This document shows positions 25,778-38,975 of a DNA stretch of 64,000 nt, piece by piece. The position numbers and the translations under genes are program-made. The stretch's first letter is position 1. Each line of letters begins with the position of its first letter. Source of the stretch: Bugula neritina (Eukaryota > Bryozoa > Gymnolaemata > Cheilostomatida > Bugulidae); the NCBI GenBank assembly GCA_964035545.1, contig OZ037765.1, forward strand, positions 4,213,698 to 4,277,697, in the 5' to 3' direction. Under the pieces are notes generated by a model. The model worked only from the letters and a program-made list of their open reading frames with translations, was not told where the DNA came from and made no database searches.

Positions 25778-28639
25778 ATGAATCAAGATACTATGTCTTT
25801 AGATGGTAAGAATATATTCTCATGTCAAAGGGGACATATGAGTAACTTTCATCTGCTTCACATCAATTATACTTTATACTCTGTGCTTTATCAACTTGAG
25901 TATCAATATTTTATTACATATAATCATCTAATTATTGTATATGTTACTGTGGTACCACATACAATACACAGTCATATGTTTGCTGCTTGCAGGATATACA
26001 CATGTTACTGTTATGCTAAACTTACTATACAGTTTGAGACTTAATACATATGTTCCTGTGGTACTGTATACATCATACAGCCATATGATACTATATATGT
26101 TTTCTGTTTGCATGATATATTACTGTAAATACCTGTATAAGTGATCATATTTTGCTATATGATCTATATATAATAGGACTTTGAACTTTGTTTTTGTCTC
26201 ACCAAAATCTTTCTTAAAATGTTCACTATTATGTCACCTTACCTAATCTGAGACATATTTTTTTGGCTCTGTGCATCATAATCGAATTAAAATACTTATA
26301 ACACGTCGTACCTGCATATGACCAATGTGTTAACAATTGTAACAGTCTTTGGCTATTGTCTTTGATCAAATCTAACATTGGCATCATTTATAAATTTTAT
26401 GCAGAAAATTAGAACTATATTTTTTCAGCAAACTCAGTATTCTCTAAAAGTAGGTTTGCTGCACATGCATACATGTAAGTGACATATTCATTTAATATAA
26501 ATACATAACATAATAGTTAATATAAACCCAAAATTTTAGCATAAATATTTATGTACTGTTTTTCGCAATGCATAAAACTAATTTGAAGTCCTGATTAACA
26601 AAGGGGCTGCCTTTCCTTTTGTAGATTATTTCAGGAACTGGGAGTTTAGTCTGTTTAAAACTCCCCCAGGTTTTGACATAGTGCATATAAAACGTCTGGT
26701 GTTTGAAGAAAAGTACAGTGAGCATGGAAATTATGGCGCAGCTACAGTTCTACTGCAAAATGGAGATCTTGATGAAGCCTGGAATTGTATCCGTTATGCC
26801 CTTGAAATTGATCCAAACAGTGTACATGCTTGGTGTAACAAAGGTGTTTACTATTTAAAGTCATCTCCTCCACAAGAAAATGAGGCAAGATTATCTCGTG
26901 ATAAAATGGAAGAATTTTTACAACAAGAAGAAGCAAGAAAGGCTGCTGTTGTTGAGTACGCTTACTGGCAACATAATGTTATTTGCACAGCGCAAGCAAA
27001 AGAGCAGGCTCTCGAGTTATTTCATAATCTATTATCTAATGAGTCCACAGAGCCAGTGATCAAACATCACTATTTTTACATGAAAGTGTTAACAAAGCAT
27101 GCCAAGCGTTCTATTTGGAAAGGAAATGCTAATATAACAACTGAGGTTCAAAGGTCAGTGCTAAAGAAACTATTTGAGGAAGCATTAGTTCTTTTACAGA
27201 CTAATTCACCTGACTATGAAGTTACTGTTTGGCATAGTCTAGCGTTAGTTCTATTGGACAAAACTTCCTTCGAGTTGGTAAGAGAAGGCTTTGATGAAGT
27301 TAACTTTTTCAAACAAAAGTACAAGTTACGTATTATCGACAGTATGTTGTGTGTTGAAAAGATCCTAGAAATCTTTAAACAAAACCCAAGTCTAAAGAAT
27401 TCTAGAGGCGAGGTGTCTAATACAATTGCAAAAGTGTACCTTGATAAGGCACGAAAAATTGAAAATTACACTGAGAGATGGAAGCTGCTAAAGACAGCGC
27501 TGCAATATGGAGAAAAGTACCTGGAAGCAGAAGACAAGTCACCCTGTTTTGGATCTCAAGTATCTTCTGATATTCTAATGCAGATGTGGGCAATGAAGTA
27601 CAGTAAAGCTGAACCAGAGAAGGCCTGGAGTGCCTACAGAGAAATGTCTGGGGATCAAGGTACAAGATATAATTCAAAGTGAATAATTATAATTGAAACT
27701 AACTTATCAATAGCAAAGTTTGAACGCCTACGTATAATATTATCACTCACTTATCACTCACTAAGCAGTGTTGAGTTTGCAGGCTATAACAGCTTAACCT
27801 AGATGTGTTGTGGTTTAGATATGGTCTAGGTCCTAGGGGTTAGGATTCCAGGCAGCCCGGGCTCGATTCCCGTGCAGGAACATCTTTTTATAAATTGTCA
27901 ACCCTGACAGACGCTTGCCTCTTTCTCTCTAAATAGATATAATTGAAAATAACATTATAACTCATTTATCACTCACTAAGCAGTGTTAAGTTTGTAGGCT
28001 GTGCTTTAGACTCACTCTATCTGTTTATCTACAGTGATGCTGATCATTATTATTATTATTATTATTATTATTTATTTCTCCCACCTTGTTTAGCAGCTCT
28101 GTATAATTCAGCAACAAGTCTCCACTTAGCAATCATTACATGGCAGACATATTTGGTAACATCTGCTACAGTCATACTTATTCATATAGTTTTTAAGGTA
28201 ATTTATATTTATTTTAGGAGAATTAAATTCAAAGATGTGGCGCTTCTTGTCTTATGCATTTTACTCTGTTGAGGCTGATAATGACCTTGGTAGGAGAACC
28301 TTGCTAAAGAAAGCAGAGCTGCATCTAGAGAACTTCAAAAAGGAAAACCCATTTAAGTTTCTGTCAAGGTTTGTGATAGTCAAACTGCTTCCCCGATACC
28401 CTACAGAAGATATTGAAGCTGTCTTTCCTAGACTCGAGGAACTGGAAACGAAAGAGCAAAGAGCAGCAATGCTAGAAACTTATGGCAGATTCTGTGAAAT
28501 CAATAACAGGTCTCAAGAAGCCCTTGAGAAATATCAACAGGTGTTATCTTTTTTCCCTGGAGAAAATACCTGTCTTTGGTATTTCAGAATAGCACATCAA
28601 GGAAGTAAAATAATTAAAGAACAATTGAATAAAGAATAA
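25778..28639 (+). CDS. IFIT/TTC22-like tetratricopeptide repeat protein, gene 3
   Basis: Exons 25778-25805, 26625-27659 and 28218-28639 join in frame to 494 aa. Exon 1 encodes MNQDTMSLD. The TPR layout is as in gene 1. It is the most divergent copy at residues about 220-265 (VREGFDEVNFFKQKYKLRI and the following helix), yet identical to its sisters in the block KSPCFGSQVSSDILMQMWAM. Exon 3 starts GELNSKMWRFLSYAFYS. Intron 2 carries an internal duplication and a tRNA-Glu-like relic at 27822-27881. A stop-overlapping AATAAA lies at 28635-28640. Confidence 0.82.
27822..27881 (+). pseudogene. tRNA-Glu-like relic in intron 2 of TPR gene 3
   Basis: ggggttaggattcc followed by cccgggctcgattcccg matches the D-arm and T-arm ends of a metazoan tRNA-Glu (ggttaggattc, cccgggttcgattcccgg). 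The anticodon arm is missing, so it cannot be a working tRNA. It is either a tRNA pseudogene or the head of a second SINE family. Copies of the surrounding intron sequence flank it on both sides (27675-27815 and 27935-28020). Confidence 0.6.
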
Positions 28640-29735
28640 AACACACTGCATTAACTACACATCTATCTATTACTTATTTCAAGCTGCAAACTAGTTAGTA
28701 TGCAATTACCATATTATTCAGTACTGTTGTAATTATATTGCAGAACACATTTACTCAAGAAAAATATATATTTAGATGTAAAGTTTGGTGTGCCCAATCA
28801 TAATAAACATTATAGGGATGATAATAAGTTGTATCTGGTTCAACTAACCCCACTTCCTATGTGGTTCAACTAGCCCCACTTCCTATGTAGTTCAACTAGC
28901 CCCACTCTCCCTGTGACATATGCTTAAATTATCATCAACTAATTATTCTGGAATGTTCTATTAGAAATCTAATTTTCTGTTATTTGCTATTCATGTATTT
29001 GCTAGAAGAGTCTTTGTGTGGACTGAGCAGCATTTGCATTATTATGAGTCACAAGTGCTTTATTTCAGATTGTTCCACAATAACTTTATTTATATTATCA
29101 ATATTATATAACAACTTTATAATATCTTTATTATGCAAATTTAATACAGATTGTTGGCAATGAAGCTTCTACTACAAGATCTTTCGTAAGGTTTTATAAG
29201 TGTATGGCATTTTTTTCCATTATCTATATATCTTATAATAAACATAGTGTACTTTGAAACACGAGGTGCTCTCTCCTTTCCATATCATATATAGTCATAA
29301 GATAACACAGTGAGATTTTCCTTTAAACTGAGCGCCTTTCCTCCTCAAACCTACACAGAGGCCACTGAAAGAGAAATACTTTGCTGTAGCTTATAGTTAT
29401 CTACTGATCTTTTATCAACACTGTTTTTCACATCGCAGAGGTTTAAATGACATAATAATATATAACTTATTCAATCTATCATATAATTATCAACTTTGTA
29501 ATATCCCAATAACTCTCACTGTTAAAACTAAACATGAATAGAGGTTTGGACAAAAACACCCAAATTCCATGTCACAACTAAGCTTTCAAGTTTGAGTCAT
29601 TTCAATACAATTAGTCCAAGTGGGTATACATGGATGAATAAGTTTCAATAGCCCAATTACTTTTAAATAAGTGCTTTGTGCAAAGCCTGAGTGAGTAATT
29701 TCTATAATTAGTAATATAAGATTTATGTTTATTGT
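28640..29735. other. 3' flank of TPR gene 3
   Basis: No gene is seen. At 28840-28910 it holds three tandem copies of a roughly 30-bp unit with caactagccccacttcctatgtgg. The flank to about 29600 is paralogous to the flank of gene 4 (36108-37035), not to that of genes 1 and 2. Confidence 0.65.
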
Positions 29736-31165
29736 AAGCAGCTAATCAGAAAGAAATCAATATCTATAGTTGCTTTGTATTATAAGTATAAAAAACCCCT
29801 TAGCTAAAAATTTAGGAAGGGGCTTTCCTTAAAATACGGAGCAACTATTTTGTAATGTAAATAAATACGTGGTATTCAAGAAAATGCTAGAAAAAATAAT
29901 CACTTCTGTATGAACTAAACCATAATCTAACAGGAACTATTGTGAATTAATGTAATATATAATATGACTCAAACATATCTGTATAGTTCTTGTTTAGAAG
30001 TAGATAATCTGCTGTATTGTTTTATATACTGTTTAGTTCTTAACATTTAATATACTTTATAATATGTGTAATGTATATATGCTATATTGAACTGATAATA
30101 TTGGATGTGGTTGTAATAAGATTATAGATTTCAGATAACTTGTAGAATGGTATTTTATTATTATAAACACACAGGACAACTTTCTGGTGCAGTTACATTA
30201 ATATGAATGATCTCTTATATAACTTCTATATTATATAATTGTTATTATATTATATAATATATATTATAATTGTATTAGCATAAGTACAAAAACCCCTTAG
30301 TTGAAAATTTGAGAAGGGGATTTCCCTAAAATACTAACCTTCGGCAATGTAAATAAATATTCAAGAAAATGTTAGCCAAAACATAGAAATAGAATACTTA
30401 ACTGCTGGAACTAATCAATAATCTATAATAGTAAAATGCAGTATAAAATGTGTGGTTTAAACATGGCTTTATAGCTTTAGTGTAATGAAATGATATTAAC
30501 AAAGGTGATTAATGTAAGATTATAGATTTTATATTACTTTTATATAATAGTATTTTATTATAAACACACAACGCAACTTTCTGGCGCAGTTATATAAATA
30601 TGAGTGATCTTTTATATAACTTCTATATTATATAACTGTTGCATGTATGGCTTATAATTATAATTGTATAGTTGAGTAGGGTAATATAAGATTTATGTTT
30701 ATTGTAAGCAGCTAATCAGAAACACACCATATCTATATATTATAGTTGCATTTGTATATAAGTATAAAAAGCATTTAGTGGAAAATTTAAGAAGGGGGTT
30801 TCCCTATATTAATACTAACAACCCTAATTCTGCAATGTAAATAAATAGTCAAGAAAATGCTAGACAAAACAAAAAAATAGAATACTCAACTGCTGGAACT
30901 AACCAATAATCTAATAGTAAAATGCAATATAAAATGTGTGGTTTAAACATGGCTTTATAGCTTTAGTGTAATGAAATGATATTATTGATTAATGTGAATG
31001 ATGTAAGATTATAGATTTTATATTATTTTTATATAATAGTATTTTATTATTATAAACACACAGTACAATTTTTTGGTGCAGTTAAATTAATATGAATGAT
31101 CTGTATAACTAACATATTATATAACCGTTATACGGCTTATAATTATAACTGTATAGTTTATTAAT
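29735..31165 (+). repeat. Three tandem copies of a roughly 480-bp AT-rich unit
   Basis: A block with gaaaatttgagaaggggatt and aatgtaaataaata recurs at about 29795, 30295 and 30775. A second block with ttctggtgcagtta and taatatgaatgatct recurs at about 30180, 30580 and 31070, and ggtttaaacatggctttat at 30450 and 30940. There is no ORF. The units are diverged by substitutions and small indels. Origin is unknown. Confidence 0.8.
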
Positions 31166-32165
31166 TGTGTTTACAGTTATACGAAATTAGCTTGAATTTG
31201 TATATGTGAATCACTAACTATTAGAATAAGATTTATTCTATGACTCACCTTATAATCATTCGCAGTTTTAGTCATAATTTTATAATTAGGTATATAAAGT
31301 TATAAAGCTGTGACAGTACACATGTGGTATAGGACAGATGTGTAACAATAACTCAGCGTGTTGCTAGTTGTCAATATAGTCTATATTTCCATATACAAAA
31401 CTGTAACCTATAAAAGTATAAATAATCTGGTTAAATTTACACTCATTACTTACAGTTACTGCTTAAAGAATTTTCACTCAAATAGAAACAAAAGCTAAAA
31501 TAATACTCATAATTATTTTGTCAATATAAAGTGTATAAGTTGTGTACATATTTTAACAAAAGGAAAACTATGAGAGATGTGAGTACATGCAGCTGCAACT
31601 TTTCTCCTTCACTTCTTTAGCTGCACTGACTTATACCACAACAAAAAGCTAGCAGTCGAAAAGTTACTTATACCTAAAAGCTATAACGAAAAACTTAGGC
31701 CAAAAAGCTCCTATTACAATTTGCCACATTCTTCCTAATTCAAAATTAATTTCTATCATCTGCAAACTAAATAACCTTGCACGTTGCAGGCATAATATAT
31801 TAAAACTTTTTTTATACTGCCGTAACTTTATGTAACTTTCAGACTTGGTAGATCAATTAATTTAAGTTTGTTTCAAGAGAGCAGCAGAAGGCTATAATAG
31901 TTGACAAAAGATAAACTGTGCAAACTATTTTTGTTATTATTCATCAATTAATGATGATGCACTGTCACTGTAGATGTTTACAAACTGAGATTGTTCTTAG
32001 CTTTCAAATGACAAAGTGTGTAATAAACTATTATTTATTTATATGATTATTGCAAATATTAGTATTTCTACTTAATATGATCAGTTGCATAAAATGCTTA
32101 TAGGTTTATCAGCCTTGATTTTAATAAAAACCCTCACAGTGTATAGCTTTCGAGAATTGTGCCAC
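31165..32165. other. AT-rich spacer
   Basis: Nothing recognisable: no ORF, tandem repeat or RNA gene that I can support. Confidence 0.5.
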
Positions 32166-32194
32166 ATTGTCTGGGATAACTCAGAAGAACCTGA

Positions 32195-32345
32195 AAACAT
32201 TGCTTTGCTGCTTGCTGGCACAACGCTATGATTCAAACATACAAGACTCTATAGATTTATTTGACAATCTATACCTAATGAGTTCACATAACTTTCAAGT
32301 GATTGCAATACCTGCGTCATGCCTGTACAAAGTATCAACGGTCAA
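32195..32345 (+). pseudogene. Decayed TPR-gene relic A
   Basis: The stretch from gctggcacaacgctatgatt through ttatttgacaatctatacct to tttcaagtgattg aligns with exon 2 of the TPR genes at the region coding YWQYSIIR...LFDKLLFNESTEPVI (for example 18280-18375). It has many substitutions and lost frames. It also matches relic B at 37665-37805, including the non-exonic tail agagttatcttctttat. Confidence 0.6.
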
Positions 32346-32712
32346 CCTGATGTAGTTTTGGCAGGATAGTGATATTTTGTAGAGTTATCTTCTTTATTGT
32401 ATGGAATAGCATTGGTAGTATTGTTTATTTTGCATTTTTACCTCAACACTACTCCTAATTTTACATCATTCTCCTTCTACATTAATATGAATTATACATA
32501 TATATATATATATATATATTACGCTCTCATTTAATGCTCAGCAATGACATTAAATGATTGAGCACTCTCACCATGGTCACAAACTCAAGCTGCTAGCATT
32601 TTGCAATGCTCGTGACTCCTAGAGTCACTTGGGCACTCTGGCTTGAGTTTACACACCTTTTAAATATGCTTTAGTGAAACTATAAGTTTTACTATTGCGA
32701 ATGTGTGGGCCA

Positions 32713-32999
<287 letters not shown>

Positions 33000-33185
33000 T
33001 ATATATACATAATATTTATTTGACATTTTTACCTTTAATTGCTTATAATGGTAGAGAAAATTCACCATGGTTGTTTTTTAAGTTCAAGAGTGGCATTCTT
33101 GTAACATTTATATGTTATAGTGATGGAGTTTAACGAAAAATAGAATAACACATGACTTTCAGAGTTGTGGTAACATGTCTAAAAT

Positions 33186-33258
33186 TAACCAATCAGCTGA
33201 GTTCAGTGTTGATATAAATAGACTAGTAGCTGTACACTGCCTGCCATTTCACTTCAAG
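33186..33258 (+). promoter_or_regulatory. Core promoter of TPR gene 4
   Basis: CCAAT 33189-33193, TATAAATA 33213-33220 and the IRF-like TTTCACTT 33247-33254 have the same layout as gene 1. The promoter looks intact although the coding sequence downstream is frameshifted. Confidence 0.55.
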
Positions 33259-33318
33259 TATTCAATCATTTATATGTTAGCTTAGACAATTCTATAAAAG
33301 GTGTAGAAAGCTATCAAC

Positions 33319-36107
33319 ATGAATCAAGATACTATATCTTTAGATGGTAAGAATATATCCTCATGTCAAAGAGGGCATATGAGTAACTTTTATCTGCCTC
33401 ATATCAATTATGCTTTATACTCTGTGCTTTGTCAACTTGAGTATCAATATTTTATATAATCATCCAATTATTGTATACATGTTACTGTGGTACCACATAC
33501 AATACACAGTCATACTTTTTCTGCTTGCAGAATATACTCATGTTACTGTTATGCTATACTTACTGTACAGTTTTAGACTTGATGCATATGTTTCTGTGGT
33601 ACTGTATATTGTATAATTTTTCTGTTTGCAGGATATATTACTGTATATATGCATGTATAAGTGATGATAATTTCCTATATGATCTGTATATAATAGGACT
33701 CGTTGACTTTGTTTTTGTTTCATAAAAGCTGTTCCTAGAATTTTCACTATTTTATCACATTAACTAAACTGAGATAGTTTGACTCTGTTTGTCATAATAC
33801 TAGTTAAAATACTTATAATGGCGCATACCAGCATATAATCAATTTATCTACTATTTTAACACTTCTGATTGCCATATTTGATCAAATTTAATTTTGGAGA
33901 TATTCTCAATTTATTCAAGTTTGCTGCACATGCATACATATAAGTTATGGTTTTATTTAATGTAATTAATGCACAACATAAGAAAGGAAATCAACACAAA
34001 ATAGCATCATAAGTATCTGAATAGTGTTTTCACAATACATACAACTAATTTTAAGCCATGATAAACAATAGGGACTGCTTTTCCTTTGTAGATTATTTCA
34101 GGAGCTGGGAGTTTAGTCTGTTTAAAACTCCCCCAGGTTTTGACGTAATGCATATAAGGTGCATGGTGTTTGACGAGAAGTACAGTGAGCACGGAAACTA
34201 TGGCGCTGCTACAGTTCTACTGCAAAATGGAGATCTTGATGAAGCCTGGAATTATATCAACTTTGCTCTGGAAATTGACCCAAACAGCGTACATGCTTGG
34301 TGTAACAAAGGTGTCTACTATTTGAAGTCGTCTCCTCCGCAAGAAAGTGAGGCAAAATTGGCTCGTGATAAAATGAAAGAGCTCTTACAACAAGAAGAAG
34401 CAAGAAAAACTGCTGCTATTGAGTACGCCTACTGCGGCAACATAATGTTATTCACACAGCACAAGCAAAAGAGGAGGCGCTTGAGTTATTTGACAGACTA
34501 TTATCCAATGAGTCCACAGAACCAGTGATCAAACATCACTATTTATACATGAAAGTGTTAACAAGTCATGTCAAGCGTTCTATTTGGAAAGGAAATGCTA
34601 ATATGACAACTGAGGTTCAAAGGTCAGTGCTAAAGAAACTATTTGAGGAAGCCTTGATTCTTTTACAAACAAATTCACCTGACCAAGAAGTTGCTGTCTG
34701 GCATAGTCTAGCTTTAGTTCTAATAGACAAGACGGCCTGCATGTTGATTAGTCACGGCTTCGATGAAGAAAAGTTCTCCCAAGATGTGCACAGGATAAGT
34801 GATATCGACAGGATGTTTTGTGTTGATAAAATAATAAACATTTTACAACAAAATCCAACTCTGATAGGTTTCAGGAGCCAGGTGTGTGCTACAATTGCAA
34901 AGGTGTACCTTGAGAAAGCGCGAGAAACTGAGAATTATACTGAGAGATACGAGCTGCTAAAGACAGCGTTGCAATATGGAGAAATGTCTCCCGAAACAGA
35001 AAACACATCACCCTGTTTTGGATCTCAAGTATCTTCTGATATTCTAATGCAGATGTGGGCAATGAAGTACAGTGAAGCTGAGCCAGAGAAAGCCTGGAGT
35101 GCCTACAGAGAAATATTTGGAGATCAAGGTACAAGATATAATGTAAAGCGAATAATTATAAGTGAAACCATTTTATCAATAGCATAGTTTGTATAGCCGT
35201 GGTCTAGGGGTTAGAGCGTTCGCTTTGTGAACACGAAGTTGTGGGTTCAAACCCCGACAAAGGCCATTGGTGATGTTAGGAAGAGCATCCAGTCATAATT
35301 GCTCCTGTGCCTCATTTGAACATGTCCTTAGCCCGTTCTAACAAAAACCCTTTCTATCAGGGGTTTCTCACAGGGATAGCGGCTATAAACTTGCGTGAGT
35401 TTTTTTTTTATAGTTTGTACTCTTATAATATTATTACTCACTTATAACTCACTAAGCAGTGTTGAATTTGCAGGCTATAACAGCTTAACCTAGATGTGTT
35501 GTGGTTTAGACTCATTCCATCTGTATATCTGTATATCGTGTTTCTCCACCTTGTTTAGCAGCTCTGTGTAATCCAGCTGACAAGTCTATGCTTACAATCC
35601 CAGCATTTAGTATATTTCAGGTGTATCAGTCAACACCTGATAGCTTCTCAATTACGCATATCGTTTGTTAAGTAGTTTCTGTTTGGTTTAGCTAAATCAA
35701 GGCTGTTGCTATTCTTGTCCAATGAATTCTACTCTGTGGAAGCTGATAATGACCCTGACAGAAGAGCCTTGCTGGAGAAAGCAGAACGACATCTAGAAAG
35801 CTTCAAAAAGGAAAATCCATGTAAGTTTCTGTCAAGATTTGTGACAGTCAAACTGCTTCTCGGATACCCTACAAAAGAAATTGAAGCTGTCTTTCCTAGA
35901 CTCGAGGAACTGGAAACGAATGAGCTAAGAGCAGCAATGCTGGCAACTTATGGCAGGTTCTGTGAAATCAACAACAGGCTTGAAGAAGCCCTTCAGAAAT
36001 ATCAACAGGTGCTATCTTATGACACAGGAGAAAATAGCTATCTTTGGTATTTCAGAATGGCACGTCAAGGAATTAGAAGAATTAGAGAACAATTGAATAA
36101 AGAATAA
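33319..36107 (+). pseudogene. IFIT/TTC22-like TPR gene 4, frameshifted
   Basis: Exons 33319-33346, 34092-35128 and 35692-36107 match genes 1-3 throughout. Two extra bases (CG) at 34435-34436, after the codons for EYAY, shift the frame. Without them exon 2 would be 1035 bases, as in genes 1, 3 and 5. After the shift a stop follows within about 30 codons (end 34528). The sister frame resumes and is open to the end of exon 2, and exon 3 is intact with a stop-overlapping AATAAA at 36103-36108. All splice sites look usable. Either this is a young pseudogene encoding a truncated protein of about 155 residues, or the CG is an assembly or allelic error. Intron 2 holds a SINE at 35194-35409. Confidence 0.75.
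35194..35409 (+). mobile_element. tRNA-derived SINE, copy 2, with 10-bp target duplication
   Basis: The head tagccgtggtctaggggtta (A box) and gggttcaaacccc (B box) look like a Pol III tRNA promoter. The body catccagtcataattgctcc and tail cttgcgtgag plus T run match the other copies. The target-site duplication atagtttgta lies at 35184-35193 and 35410-35419. The paralogous introns of genes 2, 3 and 5 have the same flanks joined without the insert, so the empty site is visible in this window. Confidence 0.93.
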
Positions 36108-37660
36108 AATGTTCTGCATTACCTTCACTGCAGCTATCTATTACTAACTTCACGCTGCAAACAAATTATTATACAATTACAATACTATTGCTACAATCAT
36201 GCTGCAGAAAAAATTTAATTAAGAATAATATGTACTTAGATGTAAAACTTGGTGTGCACAATTATAATAAACATGTTGAAAATAACTCGTCTTGCAAGTT
36301 GTACCTGTTTCAACTAGCTCCACTTCCTATGTGGTTAAACTAGCCCCACTCTCCCCTGTAACATATGCTTGAATTACTATGAACTAATTATTCTGGCATG
36401 TTTTATTCGAAATCTAATTTTTGTTATTTGTTCTTCATATATTTTCTAAAATATCCTTTGTATAAATTTAGCAGCATTTGCATTATTATGAGTCACAAGT
36501 GATTTATTTCAGATTGTCCCACAATAACTTTATTTATATTTGTACTAATATATAATAACTTATTAATTTTTTTATTATGCAAACTGAAATAATTTATTAG
36601 CATTGGGGTTTTTGTTGGAATCTTTAATAAAATGTTATAAATGTATAATACCATTTTCCATAATCTATGTATACTAAGCATAGCGTACTTTGAAACGCAA
36701 GGTGCTCTCTCTTCTTTATATAATATATAGTCATAAGATAACACAGTGAGATTTTCCTTTAAACTGAGCTTTTAATAATCTTCATTGAGTGAGAAATACT
36801 TTGCTGCAGCTTATAGTTATCTACTGATCTTTGATGAACACTGTACGTTTTTACATTACCGAGGTTTAAATGATATAATAATATAACTTATTCAATCTAT
36901 CATATAATTTTTAACTTTTTAATATCTCAATAACTCTCATTGTTAATTTAATTAAACATGAATAAAGGTTTGAGCAAAAACACCCGCATTGGATGTCACA
37001 ACTAAGCCTTCAGGTTTGATTCATTCATACAATTAGCATAGGGCCACACTACGATCTTTTGTAACACACCCTGTTGGTGCAAATGAATAAAAACCCAAGT
37101 ATTGAAAATGCATCCACAAACTACTTCTACTTAACTTGTCAACCTTATTCTCATTAACCTTTAGCCATATTTGTTTTCCATAGCATTAGCACCTGTTTTG
37201 AACTGTGTTATTTTAGCCAACACATCTGGTAAACTAATCAGTTTTTAACTAGCAATATAAACACTTGTGAGCTGTACGTCATGCTTTGTTCTAGACTTGG
37301 CCTAGCCATGGTGGGTCAAGTGCTAGAGCCATGACTTGTGCAGCCGTTTTATCGAACTAGTAGAGCCAATCAGGTAATACAGTTATTCCTAATAATTACT
37401 AATATCTTTGCATTTTAATAGAATATGAACTAACTTGGTGACTTATTATACATCATTGCATATTTTTACTAACATGTTGTTTTATACATTACTATTATGG
37501 TTTTCACGTTGCCTTATGGCATCAGTCGAGACTTGCGGCTCCAATAAAGTACCATTACCACCAAAACATATAAACGGCCGCTACAAGTCATATCAAATGT
37601 CTTATCATAATGCTGTATTACTTTATAATATAATTTTCAGAAGTGGTTTGTTTTGCAGAA
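36108..37660. other. 3' flank of TPR gene 4
   Basis: No gene is seen. It is paralogous to the flank of gene 3 up to about 37035. At about 37038 a single end of the GGGCCACAC MITE family (tagggccacactacga) marks where the similarity breaks off. Confidence 0.6.
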
Positions 37661-37664
37661 AGCA

Positions 37665-37805
37665 GCAGAATGCCTCGGTTGAGTGTTCCTGCTGGCAATA
37701 TACTATGATTCAAAACGCAAGACTCCATATTTATTTGACAATCTGTAACCTATAATATTGAGAACTTTCACATAATTTTCAAGTGATTGCCATACCTGCG
37801 TCATA
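37665..37805 (+). pseudogene. Decayed TPR-gene relic B
   Basis: gcagcagaatgcctcggttg...cctgctggcaatatac aligns with the TPR exon coding AAIEYAYWQYS. It is followed by ttatttgacaatctgta and tttcaagtgattgcc. The sequence matches relic A at 32195-32345 more closely than the intact genes. Frames are broken throughout. Confidence 0.6.
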
Positions 37806-38184
37806 CGAGGGTGTGTGTTGCGATGTTTAATAGAGTTATCTTCTTTAAAATATAAAATAGCCTTGGTGCTAGAAATAGAACAAGGTTTTCAGCCAGCAGA
37901 GCAAGCAATTGGCGCGCCCGGGCCTTTAAATTACAATTATTACATATTCGAAATCAGTATTCATTATCATAATCATGGAGACCGTCCCCAGTCATCATCA
38001 TTATTATAACCATAATAATAATTATTCAGTTAGACGGCAGAAGTGTTCTCTGTGACTATCACAATGTCTATTACTAGTACTTTTATAATAATTATTATCA
38101 TTATTAGTTTTTACTTATGGTTATTAGTTATTAGTATCAGTATGCAGTGTGAGTGCACCTAACATAAACTAAAACATATTCGAA

Positions 38185-38975
38185 ACTTAAAGTACTACTA
38201 CTACTGCTACGACTAATAGTAGTACTAGTAGTACTACTACTGGTGGTAGTACTAGTAGTAGTATTACTATTATTATTAATATTACTATTAGTATTACTAT
38301 TAGGCTAATGGTAATACTGAGTATTAGTAAGACTAATAGTAATACTAATAGTAATAGTAATACAGTAATAGTAATAATATTTTGTTACTAGTACAGTATT
38401 ACTATTAGTATTAGTATTACTATTACTATTAGCCATTACTATTATAATTACTATTAGTATTAGGCATTACCATAAGATTAAGTATTATAATAATTACTAT
38501 AAATTAGTATTACTATTACTATTAGTATTAGTTAATAGTTATTGGTTATTAATATTAGAGTTGGACTAAAAAGTAAAAAATAAGGCATATCAAAATGAAA
38601 ATGTCAATTGCTATTAGTATAACTATAGTATAGTAATACTATTAGTATTACTATTTGTATTAGTAATAGTAATACTAATAGTATTACTGTAATAGTATTA
38701 CTAATAGTATTACAATTACTATTAGCATTAGTAGTGAATTACTTTAAAACTATGAGTATGACTTATGAGTACGAGTTTAACTAGTAGTCGTAACTACTAA
38801 TTTTTAGTTGATACTAATTGTTTTGTTAATACTAATAGTAATAATAGTACAATATTAGTAATGTTGATAATGATAGATTAATAGTTAATAAGTTATAGAC
38901 TAATAGCCTACTAATGAGTAATGGTTATAGTGACACTAATAGTAATACTTACTACTTAGACAGCTAAGGTTAAAC
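38185..38975. repeat. Cryptically simple (TAN)n field, block 1
   Basis: The interval is built almost wholly from ATT, ACT, AGT and TAGTA triplets (words such as actattagtattactatt), largely self-complementary in either orientation. A twin field lies at 48540-49060. No coding signal. Confidence 0.85.

Noticed and set aside
25760-26044. Longer first exon of TPR gene 3 reading through its donor
   Set aside because: The frame stays open here but has early stops in genes 1 and 2, and the 28-base exon joins in phase in all five copies.
34525-35187. Separate 220-residue gene starting inside TPR gene 4
   Set aside because: It is the second half of exon 2 after the two-base shift; its apparent start is a GTG within the homologous coding sequence.
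35194-35270. Functional tRNA gene
   Set aside because: A and B boxes are present but the arms do not pair properly, and the same sequence continues into a shared body and T tail in three places, so it is a SINE.
37905-37925. GC-rich spot ggcgcgcccgggcc as a CpG-island promoter
   Set aside because: Only about 20 bases long in AT-rich surroundings with no gene start nearby.
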